Source of the DNA: Kocuria dechangensis
GTDB taxonomy: Bacteria > Actinomycetota > Actinomycetes > Actinomycetales > Micrococcaceae
Direction: 5' to 3'
Assembly (NCBI RefSeq): GCF_014636775.1
Contig: NZ_BMEQ01000012.1
Coordinates: 1-64,000 of the forward strand
Length of the DNA: 64,000 bases
Position numbers and translations under genes: made by a program. Shown here piece after piece: positions 44,458 through 53,732 of this stretch. The first letter of the stretch is position 1, and every line of letters begins with the position of its first letter. The notes beneath the pieces were generated by a model. The model had not been told where the DNA came from and ran no database searches. It saw nothing but the letters and a program-made list of their open reading frames with translations.

Positions 44458-45354
44458 CTACTTGGTCTGGCCCTCCTTGGCGAGGACGTAGTCGTAGACG
44501 ACCTCCTCGCCCTCCCCGCCGTCGGTGCGCGGCTTGGGATCGAGCATCAGCTCGGGCTTGACCGCCGAGGCGATGTCGTCCTCGTTGTGCGGATCCCCCG
44601 GGAAGTACAGCTGCTGGGTCACCAGCTGGTAGCCCGGGGCCGAGACCTTGATGTGGATGTGCGCCGGACGCCACGCGTGCCACCCGGCCGCACTGATCAG
44701 CTGCCCGCAGGCCCCGTCGGTGGGGATCTGGTACGGGGCCGGGCGCTTGGTGTTGATCTCGAAGTAGCCGTTCTCGTCGGCCTTCACCGTCCCGCGGAAC
44801 AGCCACTCCGGCAGCTCCGGGGCGTACTGGGAGTAGAACCCGTTGGCGTCGGCGTGCCAGATCTCCACCTGCGCGCCCTGGATCGGGTTGCCGTCAGTGT
44901 CGGTGAACCGGCCCTTGAACAGCAGCGGGGTGCCCGGCTCGTCCTCGCGCATCTGGAGGGTGCCCGGGGTGGGCAGCACGGGAGAGTTCGGCACGTAGTA
45001 GGGGCCCTCGATGGTGCCGACGGCACCGGGGCGCTCCTGGGAGTTGATGTCCTCGATGGTGTGCTCCAGCCACACGTCCAGGAACAGCGGCCACTCCCCG
45101 TCGGTGCCGACCTTGATCAGCCACGCCTTCAGGGCGTTGTACTCCTCGTAGGTGACCTGGTGCTTGACCGCGATGTCGTTGATCGCCCTGATCGCCTCAC
45201 CGGCCAGCAGCGACACGCGCTCCTGGGGCACCTGAAGCTTGGCCAGCTTGCCCGAGGCGGTGAACCGCTCGGTGGCCTTGGTGCCGGCCTCGACAGCCGT
45301 GCCCTCGTTCTCCCTGCGGGTTTCCGCCGAGCTCTCGGCCTGGGTGTTCGTCAT
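44458..45354 (-). CDS. catA: Catechol 1,2-dioxygenase
   Basis: This 298-residue intradiol dioxygenase has Fe(III) ligands in [19 protein letters not shown] (Tyr near 172), [17 protein letters not shown] (Tyr near 207) and [10 protein letters not shown] (two His near 231-233). These stretches match catechol dioxygenases rather than the hydroxyquinol enzyme at 23979. It opens catechol to cis,cis-muconate. ATG 45354 follows AAGGAGTG. It lies 150 bases behind the phenol hydroxylase, between it and catB. Confidence 0.93.
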   Translation of the reverse strand: MTNTQAESSAETRRENEGTAVEAGTKATERFTASGKLAKLQVPQERVSLLAGEAIRAINDIAVKHQVTYEEYNALKAWLIKVGTDGEWPLFLDVWLEHTIEDINSQERPGAVGTIEGPYYVPNSPVLPTPGTLQMREDEPGTPLLFKGRFTDTDGNPIQGAQVEIWHADANGFYSQYAPELPEWLFRGTVKADENGYFEINTKRPAPYQIPTDGACGQLISAAGWHAWRPAHIHIKVSAPGYQLVTQQLYFPGDPHNEDDIASAVKPELMLDPKPRTDGGEGEEVVYDYVLAKEGQTK

Positions 45355-45504
45355 GGTTTCCGCACTCCTTGTGGTCTGTCGTTGGATAAAGGTGTTGTCG
45401 TCGCGACGGGGAGGTCATGAGAAGGGCCAGCCGTGACGTTCGATGGTGCCCCGCGGCCCCAGGCAGAAAGTCCCGGGGCCGCAGGGAGTCAGGGTGACGC
45501 CGGG

Positions 45505-47145
45505 TCAGCGGTCGCGGACGGCGTTGCCGAAGCCGGTGGTGCGGTCGCGGTCGCGCTGGAGGTAGGCGTTGACGTCGGAGCCGTCGAAGAGGTCCGGGAC
45601 GGTCCAGCCGTCGAGGTCGTACTCGGCCATGCAGTCCTCGACCATTCCGTGCATGGTGTCGGTGGTGCCGTTGTGCATGGCGTTCATGAGCATCTCCACG
45701 CGCACGTTCTCGTGGTTGCCGGAGTAGTTGCGCTCGTAGAGCTCGTGGCGGCCGCCGAACTCGGAGCCGATCGCGTCCCAGAGCAGCTTCATGAGCTTGA
45801 CCCGCTCCACCGCGGTGATGCCGTTGGAGCCGCGCACGTACTTGTCCAGGTAGGGGCGGATCTCGGCGTTCTTGAAGTCCAGGGAGCCGGAGGGAAGGTA
45901 GATCAGCCCCGAGGCGACGTCCTGTTCGATGATCTCCTTGATCCGCGGGTAGCCCTGGGCCATGAACATCCGGTAGGCCAGCCCGTAGTCCATCTTCGGC
46001 AGCACCGACCCGTTGGGACCCTCGTCGGGGTTGAGCATCATCGCGTCGACCAGGGCCCAGAACAGGTTGCGCCAGCCGATGACCTCCCCGGCCCGGGCCT
46101 GCACGCCGCGGAAGTCGGCGGTGCCGCCGATCTCCAGGGCCTTCAGCAGCAGCCCGGCGATGAAGTCGAGTTTGACGGCCAGGCGGATGCAGCCCTGGAA
46201 GGTGAAGCGCTGGATGAACCCGGTCTGGGGCATGAACCCGTTGATCTGCTCCGGGTCCCCGTAGGCGAAGATGTTCTCCCAGGGCACCAGGACCTTGTCG
46301 AAGATGAACACCGCGTCGTTCTCGTCCAGCCTCGAGGACAGCGGGTAGTCGAAGGGGGTGCCGGTGACCGCGGCGTTCTGGGCGTAGGAGGTCCGCGAGA
46401 TCAGCTTGATCCCCGGCGCGTCCATGGGCACGGTGCAGATGATCGCGAACTCGGGCTTCTTGATCGGCAGCCCGTAGTGGGAGATGAAGTTGAAGTTGGT
46501 GATCGCCGAACCGGTGGCCACCACCTTCGCCCCGGAGACGATCACCCCGTTGTCGGTCTCCTTCTCCACCTTCATGAACACGTCGGCGACCTCGTCCGGG
46601 GGCAGGTGCCGGTCCACGGGCGGGTTGATGATCGCGTGGTTCCAGTAGGAGACCTTCTCCTGGGACTCCTTGTACCAGCGCTGAGCGTTCTCCTGGTAGG
46701 GGGAGTAGAACTCCGGCATCGACCCGAGGGTGCCCAGGAAGGCGGCCTTGTAGTCGGGGGAGCGGCCCAGCCAGCCGTAGGTCATCCGCGCCCAGGTCTC
46801 GATCGCGGTCTTCGACTCCTTGAGGTCCTCCACCGAGTGCGGGACCTTGAAGAAGGGGTGGGTCTTGCCCCCGGAGCCGGTGTCGGTGTCCGACAGGAGC
46901 TTGTCGGAGGTCGCGGGGTCGTGGAAGCCGTCGTAGAGGCGGGCGACCATGCGCACCGAGTTGCGGAAGGCCGGGTGGGTGGTGACGTCCTCCACGCGTT
47001 CACCGTGCAGGTAGACCTCCCGGCCGTCCTTGATCGACTCGATGTACTCGTCGCCGGTCATCGGCAGCTGGGGGTTGGCCGGGGTGGTGCGCTCGGACAT
47101 GTCGCCGGCCTGGGTCTGGCGGTCGGTCTGCGGGGTGGTGGTCAT
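45505..47145 (-). CDS. pheA1: Phenol hydroxylase, large oxygenase component (HpaB family)
   Basis: This 546-residue protein is of the 4-hydroxyphenylacetate 3-monooxygenase type. It has [76 protein letters not shown] and [14 protein letters not shown], with the helical C-terminus. Rhodococcal PheA1 and NphA1 have this size and start (recalled). With the reductase directly upstream and catA directly downstream, ortho-hydroxylation of phenol to catechol is the most economical function; 4-nitrophenol is an alternative substrate. Confidence 0.88.
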   Translation of the reverse strand: MTTTPQTDRQTQAGDMSERTTPANPQLPMTGDEYIESIKDGREVYLHGERVEDVTTHPAFRNSVRMVARLYDGFHDPATSDKLLSDTDTGSGGKTHPFFKVPHSVEDLKESKTAIETWARMTYGWLGRSPDYKAAFLGTLGSMPEFYSPYQENAQRWYKESQEKVSYWNHAIINPPVDRHLPPDEVADVFMKVEKETDNGVIVSGAKVVATGSAITNFNFISHYGLPIKKPEFAIICTVPMDAPGIKLISRTSYAQNAAVTGTPFDYPLSSRLDENDAVFIFDKVLVPWENIFAYGDPEQINGFMPQTGFIQRFTFQGCIRLAVKLDFIAGLLLKALEIGGTADFRGVQARAGEVIGWRNLFWALVDAMMLNPDEGPNGSVLPKMDYGLAYRMFMAQGYPRIKEIIEQDVASGLIYLPSGSLDFKNAEIRPYLDKYVRGSNGITAVERVKLMKLLWDAIGSEFGGRHELYERNYSGNHENVRVEMLMNAMHNGTTDTMHGMVEDCMAEYDLDGWTVPDLFDGSDVNAYLQRDRDRTTGFGNAVRDR

Positions 47146-47268
47146 GGTCTCGTCTCCTTCGATGAGAGTGGTGCGGTGCTGGTGAGAGGTGGTGGGGCGG
47201 GGGTGCAGCAGCTTCCGATGACGGGAAGGCTCCCGCGGACGGCGGTGGGTCAGAGGCAGGGCAAGGGG

Positions 47269-47859
47269 TCAGAAGGACGGGAACGAGGTGGCACCCTCGA
47301 ACCAGCCGGTGGCCAGGCTGTCGCCGCAGGCCTCCCAGGGGCTGCCGCCGGAGAAACGGCCGACCTCGCGGAACTTCCCCGAGACGAACAGCAGCGGGTC
47401 GACGTCGTTGATCTCCAGGGCCACGACCTCGCCGATGACGATGAGGTGGTCCCCGCCGTCGTAGATCTTCCAGGGCTTGCACTCGATGGTCGCGGCGTTG
47501 CCTTCCAGCACGGGGATGCCCTCTTCGGAGCGCCAGGCGGGGGCGTCCTTCATGGGCTTGCCGGCGAAGTGCAGGCAGGTCGCCAGCTGGTCGGCGGCCA
47601 TGATGTTGATCGCGAACGGGGCGTCTTCCAGGTACTGGGAGGCCTTGTTGCCGCGGATCAGGGTGACCTGGGCCAGCGGCGGGTCCAGGGACACCGCGGT
47701 GAAGGCGTTGACGGTGGCCCCGTGCGGGGTGCCGTCGGGAGTCCGGCAGGTCACCACGGTGACACCGGTGGCGAACTTCCCGAACGCGTTGCGCAGCGCC
47801 CGGGGATCGACAGCCTGCTCGATGGGCGCCGACTGGTCGGTCGCCGTGGTCTCGCTCAT
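47269..47859 (-). CDS. pheA2: Flavin reductase component of phenol hydroxylase
   Basis: This 196-residue split-barrel flavin reductase has LRNAFGKFATGVTVVTCRTPDGTPHGATVNAFTAVSLDPPLAQVTL and a C-terminal DPLLFVSGKFREVGRF. It supplies reduced FAD to the oxygenase. It is the first gene of the phenol operon, with GAGGAGGA before ATG 47859. An AraC gene lies 490 bases upstream on the same strand, an arrangement like rhodococcal pheR-pheA2A1 (recalled). Confidence 0.88.
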   Translation of the reverse strand: MSETTATDQSAPIEQAVDPRALRNAFGKFATGVTVVTCRTPDGTPHGATVNAFTAVSLDPPLAQVTLIRGNKASQYLEDAPFAINIMAADQLATCLHFAGKPMKDAPAWRSEEGIPVLEGNAATIECKPWKIYDGGDHLIVIGEVVALEINDVDPLLFVSGKFREVGRFSGGSPWEACGDSLATGWFEGATSFPSF

Positions 47860-48258
47860 GGATACGTCCTCCTCGTACTGCCCGCATCAGTGCGGGGTAG
47901 TGGAAGTGGTGAGATAAAGGCAGCCGGTCTGCCGCCACAGGCCCTTCATGGGGGTCGTTGCGGGTGAGATGATCTCCGGCCGGTGCCTGTGGGCGCCTAC
48001 GGCTGGAACGGCGGGATCGTGCACTCGAGCGCCGAGCCGAAAGCTGTCGGTGATCAGCTGGGTGGGCCAGGGCTGTGAAGCCGTTAGCTTCTCGTCGAGA
48101 TCACTGGGCTGACGATGACCACGGGGATCATTGGGTCACGTTGTCCGGCTGACATCGATCGAGGTGGGACCCAGAATCCTCCTGGATCGTGCGCCGGAAA
48201 GCGGTGAGCTGAAGTCATGCCAAAAGTGTCTTGACTCACATGCGCGGCGCCCAGGCCA

Positions 48259-48295
48259 TGTCCCCTGGGGGACAGCCGGTGTCCCCTGGAGGTCA
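48259..48295. promoter_or_regulatory. Two direct half-sites, candidate AraC operator
   Basis: TGTCCCCTGGGGGACA (48259-48274), itself palindromic, is repeated imperfectly as TGTCCCCTGGAGGTCA (48280-48295). The centre spacing is 21 bases, two helical turns, as is usual for AraC-type tandem sites. The 490-base gap 47860-48350 shows no other gene. A long leader to the phenol operon would be implied. Confidence 0.5.
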
Positions 48296-48350
48296 TCGCG
48301 ATATCCCCCGCCACCCCATTGAGACGACAGGAGAATTGATGTGGCCCGGC

Positions 48351-49322
48351 CTACGCCTCAGTGGCGCGTTGCAGCTCCGAGGGGGTGACGCCGGTGCGGG
48401 CCTTGAAGGACCGGGCGAAGTGCGACGGCGAGGCGAATCCGCAGCGGCGGGCGATCTGGGCGACCGGCGTATGAGGTTCGGAGACCAACAGGGCTTCGGC
48501 CGCCTGCAGCCGGTGAGCCAGCAGGTGCTCGGCGAATGTCTCCCCGCGAGCGGCGAACAACCGGGCGAGCTGACGTTCACTCACTCCCGCAGCTGCCGCG
48601 ACCTGAGCACGGTTCAGCGAGACGTCAGCGAACCGGCGGTCGATCTCCTGGAGAGCCCGTCGGTATGCCGAGCTGTGGTCTGTGCCGATCGCCCGGACCA
48701 GCAGCTGCTCCACCAGGGCCAAGGCCTGTTGTTCCACCCGGTGGGGGTCCTCCTGGGGTCGGCGCAGGGCCGAGTTGATCAGGGAGGCCAGGCTCGTGGC
48801 GGCAGGGTCCTTGCCGGGGGTGCCCGCCCCGGTGGCGAACTCGAAGACCACCGGTTCCTTCAAAGGCTTCCCACGGGACAGCCGCACGTACTCCTCATGC
48901 GGAACGGTGAGCACCAGTTCACGCACGCCGTAGGAGAAACCGCGCACGAACGGCTGATCCGCGTCGTAGAGCACCGCCTGGCCGGCCTTGAGCATGATCA
49001 TTCCCGTGGAGTGGTAGAAGAAGGCCTCCCCACCCAGGGCGAAGAACATCGCCACATCACCGGTGGGACGCTCAGCGATCATCCGCTCCGACCGCTCCAC
49101 GATCTGGGAGGAGCCCTTCACCCGGGCGAAGCGCAGAGCCGGGAAGTGGAGATTGATTTCCTCGGCCACCAGCGGTGAATTCTCGAGGGTGCGGATGTCC
49201 AGGCCGATGAGCGCCTTGGCGTTGTGCGACTCCCAGTGCTCGATGCGGTGGCTCGCCGGGATCTGGGCGGTCGAAAAACTCAGCAGCCTCGAGGAGGAAG
49301 GGGCGTCCTGAGGCTCCGCCAC
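48351..49322 (-). CDS. AraC-family activator of the phenol operon (PheR/NphR-like)
   Basis: This 323-residue protein has an AraC-binding-like N-terminus (HWESHNAKALIGLDIRTLENSPLVAEEINLHFPALRFARVKGSSQIVERS) and a C-terminal DNA-binding domain. The latter contains LNRAQVAAAAGVSERQLARLFAARGETFAEHLLAHRLQAAEALL and VAQIARRCGFASPSHFARSFKARTGVTPSELQ. GTG 49322 is chosen because GAAGGAGGGACAA lies before it; the frame extends upstream through the 9-bp tandem repeats, which makes no sensible protein. It is positioned as the activator of the phenol genes downstream. Confidence 0.85.
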   Translation of the reverse strand: MAEPQDAPSSSRLLSFSTAQIPASHRIEHWESHNAKALIGLDIRTLENSPLVAEEINLHFPALRFARVKGSSQIVERSERMIAERPTGDVAMFFALGGEAFFYHSTGMIMLKAGQAVLYDADQPFVRGFSYGVRELVLTVPHEEYVRLSRGKPLKEPVVFEFATGAGTPGKDPAATSLASLINSALRRPQEDPHRVEQQALALVEQLLVRAIGTDHSSAYRRALQEIDRRFADVSLNRAQVAAAAGVSERQLARLFAARGETFAEHLLAHRLQAAEALLVSEPHTPVAQIARRCGFASPSHFARSFKARTGVTPSELQRATEA

Positions 49323-49576
49323 GATCTTGTCCCTCCTTCGACGGTGTGAGGCACAGCACTCCAAGTAGTTATAGGAAGTGTAAATGGTCCCATCCCCTGC
49401 AAAATCGACCGGATCAGGTGCGTCCCCCGCCGCGCGCACTCCGCTCCGGACGCCCTTCTGTCCTGTGATGAGCCCGGTGCGAGAGTGCCTGATCCGGACG
49501 AGGGATCGGGGGGTGTGGGGGGAATGACTGGTCCCTCCAGCGTCGGTGACCGTCTTGATTAGCCTCAGGCCCCTCC

Positions 49577-49648
49577 GGTGGGCTCGGTGGGCTCGGTGGG
49601 CTCGGTGGGCTCGGTGGGCTCGGTGGGCTCGGTGGGCTCGGTGGGCTC
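49577..49648. repeat. Eight perfect tandem copies of a 9-bp unit
   Basis: GGTGGGCTC is repeated eight times without a mismatch. It lies in the 402-base spacer between the AraC gene and the divergent flavin reductase, 77 bases before the latter's ATG. Copy-number variation could alter that promoter. Nothing else is seen in the spacer. Confidence 0.85.
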
Positions 49649-49724
49649 GTCGTACAGTTCCAGGAGAAACATCCGCGAAGGGCGGCACAAGGATTGGACT
49701 GCCCAGAGAATGTGAGGACTCATC

Positions 49725-50357
49725 ATGCGAGCAGATTTCGATCCCCATGAGATGTCGTCGCGGGATTTCTACCGGCTGTTGACGGCGGTGGTGGTGCCGC
49801 GGCCGATCGCCTGGGTTTCCAGCACGTCCGAGACCGGCGTGGACAACCTAGCCCCGCATTCCTTCTACACGGTCGCCTCCGTGAACCCGCCGATCATCCA
49901 GTTCACCTCGGTCGGGGAGAAGGACTCCTTGCGCAACGTCCAGGCCCGGGGGGAGTTCGTCGTGAACCTCACCCCTGCCTGGTTGTTCGAGGAGGTCAAT
50001 GCCACCGGCACCGACTTCCCCGCCGAGGTCAGTGAGTTCGACGCGGTCGGGCTGACCCGGGAGCCCAGCGCCACGGTGGGGCCCCCACGGGTCAAGGAGT
50101 CCCCGGTGGCCCTGGAGTGCCGGCTCCACCGGATCCTGCCGATGGGCGATTGCACCTTGGTGTTCGGGGAGGTCACCCATGCCGCGGTGTCTTCTGAGGT
50201 GCTGGAGGGCCCCCATCCGCGGATGGACCTGCTGGAGCCGCTGGCCCGGCTGGGCCGCAACGAGTGGGGCACCACAGGTCCCATCCGTGAGATCCGTCGG
50301 ATCAAGGCCGCGGACTGGCCGGGTCATTTCAAGGGCAAGGACGGACAGGCATCCTGA
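49725..50357 (+). CDS. FMN-binding flavin reductase-family protein
   Basis: This 210-residue protein belongs to the split-barrel flavoprotein group, shown by LLTAVVVPRPIAWVSSTSETGVDNLAPHSFYTVASVNPPIIQFTS and GEFVVNLTPAWL. The C-terminal GRNEWGTTGPIREIRRI is typical. It differs from the HpaC-like reductases at 38651 and 47269. It is divergent from the AraC regulator and stands alone, with a strong terminator after it. Its partner is unknown. Confidence 0.82.
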   Translation: MRADFDPHEMSSRDFYRLLTAVVVPRPIAWVSSTSETGVDNLAPHSFYTVASVNPPIIQFTSVGEKDSLRNVQARGEFVVNLTPAWLFEEVNATGTDFPAEVSEFDAVGLTREPSATVGPPRVKESPVALECRLHRILPMGDCTLVFGEVTHAAVSSEVLEGPHPRMDLLEPLARLGRNEWGTTGPIREIRRIKAADWPGHFKGKDGQAS

Positions 50358-50370
50358 CCCCGTCGACGGC

Positions 50371-50405
50371 CCAGGGGCGCCCGGGATGATCCCGGGCGCC
50401 CCTGG
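50371..50405. terminator. Bidirectional hairpin terminator
   Basis: A perfect 16-base stem, CCAGGGGCGCCCGGGA with its complement, closes on a TGA loop between convergent genes ending at 50357 and 50422. Confidence 0.8.
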
Positions 50406-50421
50406 TCGTCAATGCGGTGGA

Positions 50422-51819
50422 TCAGCCGATCCCCAGTTGCACGAACACGAACCACACCAGCAGCGGCACCACCCCGATCATGGCGATGGCCCACAGCAGC
50501 AGGGCCCGGAAGAACAGCCGCTCGTCCTTGGGCTGGGCGCTGGCCATCAGCAGCGCCCCGCTGGTGGACATCGGGCTGACGTCGACCACCGAGGAGCTGA
50601 TGGCGATGGCGGTGACTACCCCGATCGGGCTCAGCAGCGGGTCGGCGGCGATCGGGGTGACGATCGGGCTGATCACCCCGAGGGTTCCGGTGGTGGAGGC
50701 GAAGGCCGAGACGATGCCCACCACGTAGCTGGTGATCAGCGCGGCCACGGAGCTGTTGCCCAGGCTGGCGATACCGGCCTGCAGCTCCTCCAGCGCCCCC
50801 ATGGCCTCCAGCATCCCGACGTAGGTGACGATGCCGGTGACCAGGATGATCGCCGACCACGGCATGGACTCCACGGCCGGCTTCTGCACGGACGGCTTCA
50901 CGCAGATCAGCACCAGGGCGATCACCAGAGAGGCGACCCCGACGTCCAGGCCGAAGGCGGTGGTGAGCACCAGAAGAGCCGCCAGCCCGGCCAGGGTGAG
51001 GACACGCATCGGAGTGACATCGACCTTGACGGGGCCCTCCACCAGGAGTGTGGAGGCCGTCTTCGTCCGCGGCGCAGCGGTCAGGAGCCCGGTCTGGGAG
51101 CCGGCGGCCTCCGCCTCCTCCTCCGGGTCCTTCCAGGCCTCCTCGGTCACACGCTCGGCGGCGGTGGAGCCTCCTGCCGGGGCCGGTGCTGAGCCGTTGG
51201 CCCGGGGGGTGCGCCGGTTCATGATCGCCTGGACGGCGGCGTAGGCGAGCACGGCCAGGATGGCGTTGAAAACGAAGCAGTAGACGTAGAGCTTCAGCGT
51301 GTCCTGCGCCCCGGCCCCGGCCTCGTCGAGCATCACGTTGGCCAGCACGCCGAAGGGGTTGACCGGGGAGAACGCCCCGGCGTTGGCGCCCTGGACGATG
51401 ACCAGGCCCATGGCCAGGGTGCTGATCCCGAACCGGGTGCCCAGAGCCAGAGCCACCGGCGCGACGATGGCGATGGCCGCCGGGGTGAACGCCCCGGCCG
51501 AGGCCAGGGCCGCGGTGAGCAGGAACATCAGCACCGGCACCAGGAGCCTGCGCTGCCCGGCCAGCCGTTCGGCCCAGTAGGCCAGCAGGTCGATGGTGCC
51601 GGTCACGCGCACGATGCCGAACAGCAGCGTGGCACCGACCAGGATGAAGAACAGTCCCGAGGGGAACTGGGCGATGACGTCCTTGATCGGCATCCCGGCA
51701 ACCAGGGTGCCCACCCCGAAGGCAGCGACGGTGGCGGCCAGGCCGGCGTTGACGCGGGTGAAGGAGCCCAGGGCGAAGGCGGCGATCAGGATCAGAAAGG
51801 CGATGAGTGACAGTGACAT
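50422..51819 (-). CDS. Dicarboxylate carrier (SLC13/MatC-like)
   Basis: This 465-residue membrane protein has about twelve hydrophobic segments in two halves, separated by a charged loop near residues 205-260 (AERVTEEAWKDPEEEAEAAG). Motifs such as QGANAGAFSPVNPFGV and SSSVVDVSPMSTSGALL are found in the MatC/SLC13-like carriers. The next gene upstream encodes maleate isomerase, 12 bases away, so the transported acid is probably maleate or a related C4-dicarboxylate. Confidence 0.8.
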   Translation of the reverse strand: MSLSLIAFLILIAAFALGSFTRVNAGLAATVAAFGVGTLVAGMPIKDVIAQFPSGLFFILVGATLLFGIVRVTGTIDLLAYWAERLAGQRRLLVPVLMFLLTAALASAGAFTPAAIAIVAPVALALGTRFGISTLAMGLVIVQGANAGAFSPVNPFGVLANVMLDEAGAGAQDTLKLYVYCFVFNAILAVLAYAAVQAIMNRRTPRANGSAPAPAGGSTAAERVTEEAWKDPEEEAEAAGSQTGLLTAAPRTKTASTLLVEGPVKVDVTPMRVLTLAGLAALLVLTTAFGLDVGVASLVIALVLICVKPSVQKPAVESMPWSAIILVTGIVTYVGMLEAMGALEELQAGIASLGNSSVAALITSYVVGIVSAFASTTGTLGVISPIVTPIAADPLLSPIGVVTAIAISSSVVDVSPMSTSGALLMASAQPKDERLFFRALLLWAIAMIGVVPLLVWFVFVQLGIG

Positions 51820-51831
51820 GGTTCCCCTTGG

Positions 51832-52653
51832 TTATCCGCGCCCGGCCGCGGCGGTGGTGTAGGCCCCGGCCAGCAGCCCGCCGGCGCCGGTGATCGAGGG
51901 GGTGTGCCCCAGGGCCTTGAGGATCTCGTAGGTGGTGGCCGTGGCCGCGGTGATCACCGGCAGACCCATCTCGTCCTCGACGACCTGGACGGCAGGCAGG
52001 GACGGCATCTGCACGCAGGCCGAGAGGATGATGGCGTCGGCGCCCTCACGCTTGAGGTCCCGGGCGATCTCCGGGAGCTTGTGCGGGTCCAGCGCACCCA
52101 CGGCCAGATTGTCGTCGACCTCGAGGCTGATCGCGTCGAGCACCTCGATGCCGGCTCCTTCGATGTACTCGCGCACCATCTGGGTCAGCGGCAGCATGTA
52201 GGGCGCGACCATGGCGATCTTCCGCGCGCCCATCTCCTGCAGGGTACGCACCAGCGCCCCGGCACTGCTGGTGACCTCGGCCGGGTGGCCGTTCTCGCGG
52301 GCGGCGGAGGCGATGACCTCTTCGGAGCCGGTGTGGGCGCCGGGGCCCTGGGCCATCACAGCCACCAGGCAGGCATAGGCGATGACATCGACGTCGGCGT
52401 CGGAGACCGCCCGGGCGCAGTCACCGGCCTTGCCGACCATGGCCAGCAGCTCCTCGCGATTGACCTGCTTCAGCCCCGCCCGGGCGGAGTGGAAGGTGTA
52501 GCGCTGCCCGGTGGCCTCGGACTGGCGGCGGAAGAGCTCGGGCAGCTCGGTCTCCATCGTGGTGTTGGAGCTGGGAACGATCAGCCCCACCCGGGAGGTG
52601 CGGGCGGCCTTGGGCTCGGGGGCGGTCTCGCAGGTGATGTCAGACAGGCTCAC
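51832..52653 (-). CDS. Maleate cis-trans isomerase (Asp/Glu racemase superfamily)
   Basis: This 273-residue protein has RVGLIVPSSNTTMETELPELF near residues 21-41. The two catalytic cysteines are in IAYACLVAVM near residue 94 and IILSACVQMPSLPA near 214. The SSNTTMETE stretch with paired cysteines is characteristic of maleate isomerases, which convert maleate to fumarate. The same superfamily includes arylmalonate decarboxylase, which lacks one of these cysteines. It shares an operon with the dicarboxylate carrier and is divergent from an IclR regulator. Confidence 0.88.
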   Translation of the reverse strand: MSLSDITCETAPEPKAARTSRVGLIVPSSNTTMETELPELFRRQSEATGQRYTFHSARAGLKQVNREELLAMVGKAGDCARAVSDADVDVIAYACLVAVMAQGPGAHTGSEEVIASAARENGHPAEVTSSAGALVRTLQEMGARKIAMVAPYMLPLTQMVREYIEGAGIEVLDAISLEVDDNLAVGALDPHKLPEIARDLKREGADAIILSACVQMPSLPAVQVVEDEMGLPVITAATATTYEILKALGHTPSITGAGGLLAGAYTTAAAGRG

Positions 52654-52688
52654 AGATACTCCAGTGGATCAGCGTGATGAAGCAGAAA

Positions 52689-52751
52689 CCCACTTCGTGG
52701 GATGCCAAACCAGTATGTGGGTGGCAGAATGGGAGTGTCAACCACGTCACA
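52689..52751. promoter_or_regulatory. Divergent regulatory region of the maleate locus
   Basis: The spacer contains the palindrome CCCACTTCGTGGG (52689-52701) and TGTCAACCACGTCACA (52736-52751). The latter is close to the TGTGA-N6-TCACA box seen at 26026 and 37296, but lacks the aligned CTANNGT. IclR binding is likely at one of these. Confidence 0.45.
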
Positions 52752-52849
52752 TCCTGTGAAGCCGGGGGTCCTCCCCCCGCGGTGGGGCCTTACCGGGCAT
52801 TGACTAGGCTGGGGGCCGCTCATCGGTACGGCTCAGCAAGGAAGGCACA

Positions 52850-53620
52850 GTGGCAACAAAACAGCCCGCGGGGGCGGCGCCCATCCTGGTGCTGCACAAG
52901 GTGGTGGAGATCCTCGACTGCTTCTCGGTCGAGGAACCCGAGCCGACCCTGCAGCAGCTCATCCAGAAGACCGGCCTTCCCTCCAGCACGTGCCAGCGAC
53001 TGGTCCAAAACATGGTGCGGGAGGGATTCCTGGACCGCGACGGCGACAGGTACCGGATCGGGATCGGGCTCGTACGTTGGGCCACCCCGGGCACCGTGGG
53101 TCTGGACGTCGTGCGCCTGGTGCGCCCGATCCTGCAACAGCTGCGCGACGAGACCGGGGAGACGGCCTGCTTCTACATCAGGGACGGGGCGTTCCGCACC
53201 GTGGTGGCCGTCGCCGAGACCCGCCACGTGGTCATGCGACCCTTCCGGGTCGGGCAGGTCATGCCCATCCACGCCGGGGCTCCCGGGAAGATCTTCCTGG
53301 CCTACGACCCCGAGGCGTGGGAGGCCCTCCGGGATGCGCCGCTGACCAAGTTCGCCCCGGCCACCCCCGACAGCCTGGAGACGCTGGAGGCACAGGCGGC
53401 CGTGGCCCGCGATCAGGGCTACTACGCCGCCTTCGGGGAACGCCACGAAGACGTCGGGTCCATCAGCGCCCCGGTCTTCGATCACTCCGGCCGGCTGGCC
53501 GGAGTGCTGGGATTGGGCTTCCCCACCCAGCGCGTCGGCCCCGACGACGTTCCCCGGCTGGGTCCGGTTGTGGCACAAGCAGCGGCCGCAGCCAGCACAG
53601 CCCTGGGACAGGCGCCCTGA
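52850..53620 (+). CDS. IclR-family transcriptional regulator
   Basis: This 256-residue protein has an N-terminal winged helix (VLHKVVEILDCFSVEEPEPTLQQLIQKTGLPSSTCQRLVQNMVREGFLDRDGDRYRIG). An effector-binding domain follows with GETACFYIRDGAF, MPIHAGAPGKIFLAY and GSISAPVFDHSGRLAGVLGLGFP. It is divergent from maleate isomerase and the carrier, and is the obvious candidate regulator of them, perhaps sensing maleate. GTG 52850 has AAGGAAGG upstream. Confidence 0.9.
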   Translation: MATKQPAGAAPILVLHKVVEILDCFSVEEPEPTLQQLIQKTGLPSSTCQRLVQNMVREGFLDRDGDRYRIGIGLVRWATPGTVGLDVVRLVRPILQQLRDETGETACFYIRDGAFRTVVAVAETRHVVMRPFRVGQVMPIHAGAPGKIFLAYDPEAWEALRDAPLTKFAPATPDSLETLEAQAAVARDQGYYAAFGERHEDVGSISAPVFDHSGRLAGVLGLGFPTQRVGPDDVPRLGPVVAQAAAAASTALGQAP

Positions 53621-53732
53621 CCCGCCAGGGAGCCATCGTCGTTCTCATCGCAGCGTGCACACGGACGCCATAGCGTTGCACGGTGTTCTGACCTCCCGGG
53701 CCGCGGCGGCTGTCAGGGACCAGGAGGGATGC

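Noticed and set aside
45433-47967. Long rightward open frame of 844 codons
   Set aside because: It lies entirely opposite the phenol hydroxylase, reductase and part of catA. It is rich in Gly, Val and His with no family features, as expected for the complement of high-GC genes.
48084-48314. Small leftward frame of 76 codons in the phenol leader
   Set aside because: No ribosome site or protein-like composition is evident, and it overlaps the candidate AraC sites.
49577-49648. CRISPR array
   Set aside because: The repeats are 9 bp, contiguous and without spacers, and no cas gene is present in the window.
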